From assembly GCA_002179805.1 (NCBI GenBank), contig NAVB01001478.1:1-20228 (forward strand): a DNA stretch of 20,228 nucleotides. The letters are read 5' to 3'. Below the pieces are notes generated by a model. The model was not told the origin of the DNA, searched no databases, and saw only the letters and a list, made by a program, of their open reading frames with translations. Source of the DNA: Acanthamoeba lenticulata. Taxonomy: Eukaryota; Discosea; Longamoebia; Acanthamoebidae. Of the stretch, positions 9,136 to 15,680 are shown one piece after another (within the stretch, counting starts at the first letter, position 1; the number at the start of each line of letters is the position of its first letter). The position numbers were made by a program, and so were the translations under genes.

Positions 9136-10668
9136 TCAGGCGCGACGGTTGGGGAAGTGGGCTGACACGAAGCGGAGGCTGTAGTCCCAGAGCATGTAGG
9201 TCGTCGGGAAGCGCACGAGCGACCCCAGATAGAAGGTGCTGCGTCGCCCTTGCAGCTCGGACAGCGCCCCGTAGGTCTGTCCTGCCGCTCCGAGCTTGTC
9301 CGCCGTGAAGTGGGGCTGGAAGTCGTGGCGGATGAGCTTGACCAGCTTGACCTTGGTCAACAGCGACTTGGGGAAGCGGCCCAGCTGCTCGTTGACCACT
9401 TGTGTCATCTCCGCCACCGAGAGGTCTGCGTTGGACGAGGCCTTGAACTGGGCCGGTCCGTAGGGGTAGCCGCGTGTGATCTGCGTGATGGCCGGCAGAA
9501 CTGGCGTGATGATCGGCGCGGCCGGGTTCACATTGAGGTTGAGCAAGTTGAAGGCGCCCACGTCAGCAAGGGGTCCTTCGATTTCGAGTTCGCCAGTGAA
9601 GTAGAAGCGCTGGCGCACGTTGTTGAACACGGCGCGCTCGCGGCTGTCGAGCCCGAGGTCGGCCATGTTGCTCGTCAGTTGTGGGTAGGCCACGATCAAC
9701 TTGTCGCACGTGTACAGGAAGGGCCGCGGCAGCGGGAACTTGGGCGACGGCTGCACGACGCCAGAGAGAGCCACCGAGCCGAGGAGCAGTGGCCGCAGGG
9801 CGAGCTTGACGTCGGCGTTGGTGATCACATTGGACTGGCCCAGGTAGGCGCGCATGCCATCGTAGATGGTCTGGCACCCGCCGCGCACGACGAAGCCCGA
9901 GTTGGGCACGCTGAAGATGCGCTGGATGGTGGGGGCCATGTTGAGCAGCGCGTAGAGCGTGGTCAGGCGGTCAAAGTCCCCAAGCCCGCCGGCGAACAGC
10001 TGCGGCACGAAGACGGGCCCCACGAGCGGCTCAAGCTGGTGCGTGGCGATGAACTGCGTGAAGGGCACCAGCAACTCGGCGGGCACCGGATCGGGCACGG
10101 ACGCAGTGTCGATCCACGGGTAAGTGGCAAGGATGGCCTGCAGCCGCCCATAGGCGGCGTAGAAAGCAGGCGTTGAGCTGCCCGACGAGTTCTGCAGGCC
10201 GAGCGAGAGTCCGAGACTCAGGTCGACGGCATAGTTGGGCGTTGTATCCGTGGTGAAGTCGACTCCGACGGCCGCGCCAGCTCCAGCGAAGCGCTCGGTA
10301 AAGGAGACACTGTCGAGCACCCACGGACCGAGACCGGCCGCGTTGGCCGACGTCGTGTTGGCGAAGAATTGCACGCCGACGTCGAGCCAGTCGGGCATTC
10401 CAGGAGAGGGAGGAGTGAAGTGGAGAGTGTCGCACTGACCGCCGACGACGGGCTGAGAATCAAGGACGACGACGCTGTAACCGCGGTCCTTCAAGAACAC
10501 GGCGGCTGACAATCCCGCAGCTCCAGCGCCGAGAACGCAGACGTCGCGGTTTGCCAACAATTGGGTAGCTTGCGCTTCAGCAGCATGGCCACCCGCAGTG
10601 CTGACGGCTAGCACTAGACACAAGAGACAGAACAAAAAGCAGACCCCACGGGGAGCTGAGAAAGACAT
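9136..10668 (-). CDS. Secreted FAD-dependent oxidoreductase (flavin amine-oxidase-like), intronless
   Basis: A single uninterrupted frame of 510 residues. Residues 1 to about 30 are a signal peptide (hydrophobic run LFCLLCLVLAVS, then small residues), so the enzyme should enter the secretory pathway. RDVCVLGAGAAGLSAAVFL places the FAD-binding GxGxxG at residues 47-52, with Asp70 at the end of the second strand and the GGQCDT turn just after. The C-terminus (STFYLGSLVRFPTTYMLWDY) resembles the closing FAD-contact segment of NAD(P)-binding-like amine oxidases and of fungal beta-cyclopiazonate-dehydrogenase-like proteins. The substrate cannot be deduced. No covalent-flavin motif is evident. It is the only protein gene here without introns. 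The ATG at 10666-10668 is the only Met before the signal sequence. A 308-codon open frame on the opposite strand is a by-product of the GC-rich codon use. Confidence 0.85.
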   Translation of the reverse strand: MSFSAPRGVCFLFCLLCLVLAVSTAGGHAAEAQATQLLANRDVCVLGAGAAGLSAAVFLKDRGYSVVVLDSQPVVGGQCDTLHFTPPSPGMPDWLDVGVQFFANTTSANAAGLGPWVLDSVSFTERFAGAGAAVGVDFTTDTTPNYAVDLSLGLSLGLQNSSGSSTPAFYAAYGRLQAILATYPWIDTASVPDPVPAELLVPFTQFIATHQLEPLVGPVFVPQLFAGGLGDFDRLTTLYALLNMAPTIQRIFSVPNSGFVVRGGCQTIYDGMRAYLGQSNVITNADVKLALRPLLLGSVALSGVVQPSPKFPLPRPFLYTCDKLIVAYPQLTSNMADLGLDSRERAVFNNVRQRFYFTGELEIEGPLADVGAFNLLNLNVNPAAPIITPVLPAITQITRGYPYGPAQFKASSNADLSVAEMTQVVNEQLGRFPKSLLTKVKLVKLIRHDFQPHFTADKLGAAGQTYGALSELQGRRSTFYLGSLVRFPTTYMLWDYSLRFVSAHFPNRRA

Positions 10669-10925
10669 GCAGGCGGGCAGGGGTGAGTGAGCGTGGCACT
10701 GGAGTAGGTGAGCGGGGTAGGAGGAAGCCTGACACTGGGGTGGACCACGCAGGTAAAGCCGTGGTGGAAAAATGAATGACTTGTGCTACGTCAGCTATTG
10801 GTGCTCGTCTGGTGACCAGGATGTGCTTGTACGTTTTTTGCTTGTTTCAATTTTTAATGTCGCGCCACACTGCCCATTGGTACGGAGATTGCCCATTTGT
10901 CCCCAACACAAGAAATGGCGCATAC
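10669..10925. other. Upstream region of the FAD oxidoreductase gene
   Basis: About 257 bases between the oxidoreductase ATG and the terminator of tRNA-Asn. The part nearest the gene is G-rich on the plus strand; the distal part is more AT-rich. I find no convincing TATA element or further gene. Confidence 0.4.
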
Positions 10926-10932
10926 AAAAAAA
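10926..10932 (-). terminator. Pol III terminator of tRNA-Asn
   Basis: A run of seven T on the minus strand starts five bases after the discriminator base of tRNA-Asn. It shows the locus is equipped for nuclear RNA polymerase III transcription despite its bacterial-like tRNA body. Confidence 0.7.
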
Positions 10933-10937
10933 GAAAG

Positions 10938-11010
10938 CTCCCCGGGCAGGGTTCGAACCTGCGACCTCACGGTTAACAGCCGTGCGCTCTACCAACTAAG
11001 CTACCGAGGA
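10938..11010 (-). tRNA. tRNA-Asn(GTT), bacterial/plastid-like sequence
   Basis: The minus strand forms a 73-base cloverleaf. The acceptor pairs TCCTCGG with CCGGGGA (one T-G), the D arm is GCTT/GAGC, the anticodon stem CACGG/CCGTG closes CTGTTAA (anticodon GTT), and the T arm GCAGG/CCTGC closes TTCGAAC. The discriminator is G and CCA is not encoded. A U1-A72 end pair and the 5' TCCTC start are typical of bacterial and plastid tRNA-Asn; cytosolic tRNA-Asn genes I know begin with G. A-box-like (TAGCTTAGTTGG) and B-box-like (GGTTCGAACCC) promoters are present, and a T7 run follows. Confidence 0.93.
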
Positions 11011-11092
11011 CCCCTTATCGTTACTCTGTGCTCACCGTAAGGTTATCAAAACAATTACCGTTCAAAGTATTTACGATCAAACAAGCAGCCCT

Positions 11093-11797
11093 TTACTGTT
11101 TAGGGCACTCGCTGGGCACGTTGAAGAAGTTGGGGTGCGGCTTCTCGGTGGACCAGCGCTGCACGTACAAGTTGATGTTCTCTGAACGCGAAGCCCTGCT
11201 CAAGTAGACGAGGCTGTCCGGCTTTGCGGCGGGCACGCCAATCTCGAACTTGACGCCACCAGTCGAGTAGGCCCAGACGTCGTAGACCACGTTGTTCCCG
11301 CCGGTATAGTTCTTCACCCAGTCCGCCTTCTCCACCCATCCCCAGATGGGCTCCAGCTTGCCTTTGAGGTCGTGGACCTTGCAGTCTTTGTCGTCGTGGT
11401 TCTCAATGCGATAAGCCTTGTGCTGAACATTCACACGACTGAGCAGTGGCACATATAAAAACTGAGACAGGGAGAGAGCTGCAACGAACCAGGTCCCAAC
11501 GCTCAAGGCTGAACACATTCAGCTCTTCAAAGCCGCCAAAGATGACCCAGTCCAGTGCCTTACCCTCCGGCTGGTCCACAACCCAACGGGCTAACAAAAA
11601 CACACGACTAAGCACAGCACGAAGAAGACGCACAAGCAAACAAAGCACGTACTCTCTCCAAAGTACTCGGTGTGGTTGACGGTGATGGAGACCACACCCT
11701 GGGCCTCAAAAACCTCGCTCAGGCGGGGTCTCGAGGGAGCAGCGTAGGCAGTGCACAACAAGAAGGCAAGAGCAGCTAAGGCCAAGAGGAAACGCAT
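11093..11797 (-). CDS. Secreted ependymin-like protein
   Basis: Predicted extracellular glycoprotein of 191 residues, close to the usual ependymin length of about 200. Exons on the minus strand: 11797-11653, 11590-11490, 11422-11093 (TAA); phases match and the introns are 62 and 67 bases. Residues 1-20 are a signal peptide ending AYAA. Potential N-glycosylation sites are NHT (41) and NYT (120). The order of features follows the family: a mid-protein tyrosine segment with acidic residues and Cys96 (KAYRIENHDDKDCKV), a Trp-rich centre (PIWGWVEKADWV), and the terminal FFNVPSECP motif resembling the F-x-V/P-P-x-x-C ending of ependymins. Only two cysteines remain in the mature chain, fewer than in fish ependymins, so the disulfide pattern differs. 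The role is unknown; animal relatives are extracellular ligand-binding proteins. The second acceptor was chosen because the alternative intron would be only 28 bases. Confidence 0.75.
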
Positions 11798-12111
11798 GGT
11801 TGAGGAAGCTTTGTGGCGAATTCCTCACGCTCGTGTGGCCATTTAAACTTGCGCAAGATTGTCGGCTGCCAATTCTTTATTTGTCGGGGTATGATTGGCG
11901 GCGACGATGCACCAACGCCTGGTTGGCCGAAGCAGGCACAAAGGAGACGTTAAGACTTTGCTCAAGCTTCGTGGTTGGCCAGAGGCCGGAGGACTGGACC
12001 TCCACGTCACTACTGCCGACCGCCGTGGCAGCTGGGCCTGGAGAAGACTCAGTCAGGGCCGCTCGCGGCAACAACACGAGCATGAGAGAGTTACTCGCTG
12101 ACCATTTTCGG
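11798..12111. other. Intergenic region upstream of the ependymin-like gene, abutting the transposon
   Basis: This 314-base stretch lies 5' of the minus-strand ependymin-like gene and ends at the left TTAA of the transposon. It holds a 10-bp palindrome CTTGCGCAAG (11848-11857) and an adjacent TTTAAA about 45 bases upstream of the ATG that could serve as a weak TATA-like element. Open frames here overlap on both strands and look non-coding. Confidence 0.4.
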
Positions 12112-12115
12112 TTAA
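12112..12115. repeat. Left TTAA target-site copy
   Basis: TTAA directly precedes the left inverted repeat and is matched by TTAA at 15581-15584 after the right one, as expected for a TTAA-specific DNA transposon. Confidence 0.85.
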
Positions 12116-12192
12116 GGGTGCAGTGTGGGCGTGAAAATAAAAAAAAAACAATGACCGTGCAGCCCTGCACCGCACAACGATTTGAAGTATGC
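12116..12192 (+). repeat. Left terminal inverted repeat, 77 bp
   Basis: It begins GGGTGCAGTGTGGGCGTG, includes a run of ten A, and ends GATTTGAAGTATGC. It is identical, base for base, to the reverse complement of 15504-15580. It holds a small hairpin-forming segment GTGCAGCCCTGCAC (6-bp arms, 2-base loop). Confidence 0.95.
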
Positions 12193-12229
12193 TGCCACAG
12201 AATGGTTTTCAACAAAACATTTGAACTAT

Positions 12230-15200
12230 TTATTGGGGCGGGCACGGCCGCGGTACAGGAACCGCGTACTGGTAGGGTACGCGGTAGAAATGAAGCAGTT
12301 GAGCTTGCAAGCGAGTGAGTTGAGCGCGTACCACTACTTTTTGAGCAGGTGGCACGTCGTCCTGTGCAAGGATGCCGCGTAGAACTTGGACTTCTTGCTG
12401 CACGGTTGTGGCCCAAGCTTCTTCGGGCGTTTCCTCGACCTCCATCTGTTCGAGCCGTTGGTCAAACGACAGTGGTGCCGGACGTCGGGGTGCGTTCACT
12501 GGTGTCGTGAAAGGAGTGGGAAGCAGAGGAGACGAGGTGGCTAGTGGAGGAGATGAGGGGAGTATAGGTGTGGTCGTGGCTTGAGGAGTTGTGGGTGGCG
12601 CAGAAAGAACGGCTGGTGGAGAAAGTGTTGTGGTTGGTGTTGGTGATGTGGTGGGTGCAGAGGGATGCTTTGTCTTGCAGTGGCGTACAAGGCTTCCGCG
12701 CGAAGGGTAGGCTTTGCTGCAGCCGGAAAATGAGCAAGCAAATGTTGGGGAAGATGAAGAAGGTTGTTTACGCTTGCGTGGTGGTGGTGTGGGTGCTGGC
12801 GGTTCAAGTGGTAGAGAGGAGGTGGGTGTTGAAGCTGGCTGAGACGGCAGTGGTGCAGACGAAGGTTCATCGTCGACAAGATCAGGGAGAATGATCTCCT
12901 CGTCCTTTTCCTTCCCTTTGTCCTGTGTTGTTGCGCCACCTCCCTGCGGCGAGCTGGGTCAATAAGTCTGAACATAAAGGCAAACAACTGAACAAAGGAC
13001 ATACCAAGACTGTTTTGCGCACACACGCCAACAGGTCAGCTTTTCGGGCGTCGCTACGAAAGGGGACATGTCGCTCAGTCAAAAAGGTGCGCAGGTGCCG
13101 TACAAGTACTGACACGCACACACACACACACATGAATTGATTAGTACAGTCCACGTGAACTTGAAACAAAACGTACACTCTCCTTCTCTTAGGTTATGAA
13201 TGGCTTGTTCCACCCAGGTGGCTGTTGTAGCTGTGTCCTCTTGATAGACTACTTTTCGTTGCCGTTGCGCCACCTCCCTGCGACGAGCTGCATTCACATT
13301 GTCAGTCCAAACAAGGTTAACCATGATAAAGCTATGAGCTTACCTGTTTCTTTGATGGCCTGCTGCTTGTATTGCTTGCGAAGCATGATGGATTTGAAGG
13401 AGTGATGATGACTGTCCCTTTTTTTTCGCTGAGCGATTAATTTGGCCCACACTGCCCGGTGAGTCGGCGTCACCTCTAAGCCCATATGGGCGAAGATGTC
13501 GATCAAAGCAAAACTACCTGGACATGACAAACTCGCCGAAGTTAGCATAGATGATCTTGTCTTCATTACACTGGGGAAGGATAGATACCATCGTTCTGTT
13601 CAAGAATACCTGCATCAAACAAAGCACTGTACATGACAGTCCAATTACGGTCTTTGTTGACCCGTTTGCAAGCAGTTCCATTCAAGCTCTCCAATTGGAT
13701 CGTGCTAAACCCATGGATGTACCGTTGGCAATCGTTGATGTACCCTTCGATCAGTGTCGTCAGTGCTGCGAGTGCTTCTTTGTTCGTTGGGTCCACTCGT
13801 GGCTCCTTTGATGGGCGGTTGCGGTGGAGACAGTGCGTGTGGCTCTTCTCTGTGATGTGGGGGATGAATCCACGCATGTGGGCGCAAAAAGCTTTCTCTT
13901 GACGAGAGTGCATTTTGACGCCTCCACGCAAACAAAAAAAGAAATGAGAAATTCGCAAAATAAATTCGCAGGGGCAGCTGGAAAAGTACTGACAAGAAAG
14001 TGTTGTTTGAGAGAAGCAGCCACGGTCATGAGGGCAGGGTGCTTTGCACATAAGGCCTCCACATTTTTCAGGAGGCCTTTGGCGTAGTGGTTTGGGTCGC
14101 AGTGTGATTCAACAGAGTGCCCGTACTCTTGTTCAACCAAAGAATGAATGGCAGCATCTCCATCTGCTGTTACTAAAGTCAACGCAACCTTGCAGGTCTA
14201 CACAACATAGATCTTAGAAATTTTTCAAATGAATAAATAAATAAATAAAATGTACCTTTAAATGCTGCAATAAATGGTGCATGCCATCACCTTCAGCAGT
14301 ATTTGACGTGCCCTTGTAGGTTCGTAAAGGGTGTTGGTGGGCCCCAGATGCTGTGTCCTTCAAAAGATGATGCCGCGCAATGATACCACCTTCTTGCTGG
14401 CCTGGTACAAGAGCAGAAATGGATAAAAAAAATTAAAAATAAATAAATTGTGCAGTAATCAAGTTGACATACCGGCACAAGCATTTTGGACAATTGTGCT
14501 GATCTCGTTGGCGTGCCAATGGCGCGAAGAATAGCGTGTGTCAATCACAATGTCTCCATACCCACTGCCCCGTAAAAGGGAAAGTTGTTTTGAACAAGAA
14601 ACGTCAGTCAGGGCCATAACTGCAGGAGAGATCTAGTCCAAAAGACATGAGCCCAAAGAACAGCCTAAACACATCAGCAAGAAAACAATGTACCAGGTTT
14701 GACATCATTTCAGCAAAGCCTTTTTTGCTGATGATGGGCACACCCCCCGCAAGAGCCCAAACAGACTCGAGTCGCTCAAAACTGATCCCGTGGAGAGCCC
14801 ATGCAGCAACAAGGCGAGTTGGGGCTCCTCAGCGGTGGTGATTGGTTGGAACAGGACTTGAACTCTCGAACTTGAACGTCAGATCGCACATGGTCCTTGT
14901 GCACTTGATTGTTGTTCCAAAGCCACCATTTCTCTCACGCCATCATGAACATTCAAGTACTCCAACTTTGCAACAAAGAGGGCAGCCGAGGAGGGAGATG
15001 AGCCTGATAAACTGAGGCAAGTCGATGAGACCCCAACTGTAACAAGGGGTTGTGGCAGCTTTAGCTCTGGTTTGGCGCCTTGGGGAACTGCTTCGGCATC
15101 GTTTGGCTCGCCGCATTTGCCACCAGTGTTTGGCCCATTTGGCTTTCTTCTTTTTGTCATCTTCTCTTTCTTGCCGCTGTTGCTTCTTCGCCTCTATTCG

Positions 15201-15371
15201 TAGTCTTTCTTCTTCTTCTTCTTTCTGGCGGAGGCGTTCTGCTTCTTTGAGTGCCTTTTGTGTTGCTTTGTTTTCAGCACAGCGTCGCATCTTGCGTCGG
15301 TTCTGAATGACCACAGATTCTTTAGGGTCAACAACTTTGAAGGAATGTAACATGGACCATTCATCACCCAT
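12230..15371 (-). CDS. DDE-type transposase with SAP-like segment and C2H2 zinc finger
   Basis: Minus-strand exons: 14827(or 14824)-14694, 14632-14473, 14401-14256, 14188-13990, 13921-13610, 13517-13344, 13287-13177, 13108-13005, 12943-12230 (TAA); phases agree throughout. Candidate catalytic acidic residues lie in DIVIDTRYSSRHWHANE, LVTADGDAAIHSLV and STIQLESLNG; CDPNHYAK follows the second. Next are an RKKRD-rich basic region, a SAP-like segment (LRTFLTERHVPFRSDARKAD, then LLACV), and a Pro/Ser/Thr-rich tail with one zinc finger (FACSFSGCSKAYPSRGSLVR, then HCKTKH; C-x4-C-x12-H-x4-H, about 12675-12737). The stop overlaps an AATAAA. The N-terminus is unresolved: one frame is open from inside the right repeat (ATG 15545 or 15371) through a Glu/Lys-rich coiled coil, while a second frame (about 15165-14880) looks more protein-like before the next exon. 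A short intron or a frameshift must link them, so I cannot say whether the gene is intact. Confidence 0.8.
12930..12956. repeat. 27-bp direct repeat, copy 1
   Basis: GTTGCGCCACCTCCCTGCG followed by G-CGAGCTG; it matches 13264-13290 with one substitution. It covers the acceptor region and first bases of the last transposase exon. Confidence 0.9.
13112..13132. repeat. CA/TG microsatellite in a transposase intron
   Basis: About ten CA dinucleotides, read as TG on the coding strand, directly upstream of the 3' splice site of the SAP-encoding exon (after 13108), where they form the TG-rich tract before CAG. Confidence 0.75.
13264..13290. repeat. 27-bp direct repeat, copy 2
   Basis: Same sequence as 12930-12956 with A in place of G at one position. 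Here it covers the start of the exon encoding ARRREVAQRQRKV and the last three bases (CAG) of the intron before it. Confidence 0.9.
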
Positions 15372-15503
15372 CTTCTCAGCCTTGGCGCAGTCTTGAAGAA
15401 AACAAGTCCAACTACCGGCTAAGGCGGGCCCATGGTTCTTCGAAGTTTTTATTGAAATGAAGGCACATTCACTAAATTGTTGCTTGAGTGTTTTTTTCTG
15501 CGC

Positions 15504-15580
15504 GCATACTTCAAATCGTTGTGCGGTGCAGGGCTGCACGGTCATTGTTTTTTTTTTATTTTCACGCCCACACTGCACCC
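15504..15580 (-). repeat. Right terminal inverted repeat, 77 bp
   Basis: Exact reverse complement of 12116-12192, including the length of the ten-base T run. The N-terminal open frame of the transposase gene begins inside it (ATG at 15545-15543), so the repeat may also carry transcription or translation start signals. Confidence 0.95.
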
Positions 15581-15584
15581 TTAA
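15581..15584. repeat. Right TTAA target-site copy
   Basis: TTAA directly after the right inverted repeat; partner of 12112-12115. Confidence 0.85.
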
Positions 15585-15680
15585 GTGGCCAAAAGTGGCG
15601 AGCCCTGCTCAGAATTTCAAAAATGCTCGTACTTTCCCGCGTTTTCTTCCATTGGCAGCAATTTCTTTCTACGCGCCAAG

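Larger units (their letters stand above)
12112..15584 (-). mobile_element. TTAA-flanked DNA transposon, Kolobok-like, about 3.47 kb
   Basis: The element spans 12116-15580 (3465 bp), bounded by identical 77-bp inverted repeats and TTAA on both sides. The ends start 5'-GGG. TTAA duplication is known for piggyBac and Kolobok elements. The transposase shows a DGD motif and Cys/His-rich segments that do not resemble piggyBac (no YTDRYFTS-type signature), so a Kolobok-like assignment is preferred, by inference. It carries one multi-exon gene on the minus strand. The perfect match of its ends suggests recent insertion. It sits between the ependymin-like gene and the nuclease-ATPase fusion gene, interrupting neither. 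Confidence 0.88.

Noticed and set aside
9250..10176. 308-codon open frame on the plus strand, antisense to the FAD oxidoreductase
   Set aside because: The sense strand has a signal peptide and FAD motif. The antisense frame has low-complexity, Gly/Val/Glu-rich content typical of reversed GC-rich codons.
11877..12416. 179-codon minus-strand frame crossing the left transposon boundary
   Set aside because: It spans host sequence, the inverted repeat and the transposase 3' end, and has no protein-like character.
12568..12894. 108-codon plus-strand frame opposite the zinc-finger tail
   Set aside because: The minus frame has a clear C2H2 finger and runs without a stop for 238 codons. The plus frame is Val/Leu/Trp-rich noise opposite Pro/Thr codons.
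12541..13026. Minus-strand frame starting ARRREVAQQHR as a continuation of the transposase
   Set aside because: It needs a splice phase that does not match the preceding exon (ending at 13005 in phase 0) and runs through His-rich sequence that is out of frame with the zinc finger.
13112..13132. CA-rich repeats here and at 20041-20068 as a possible repeat array of a defence system
   Set aside because: They are simple dinucleotide microsatellites inside introns, with no spacers.
12112..15584. piggyBac assignment based on TTAA alone
   Set aside because: The transposase lacks recognisable piggyBac motifs, while the DGD and C-x2-NH-type segments fit Kolobok-like families better.
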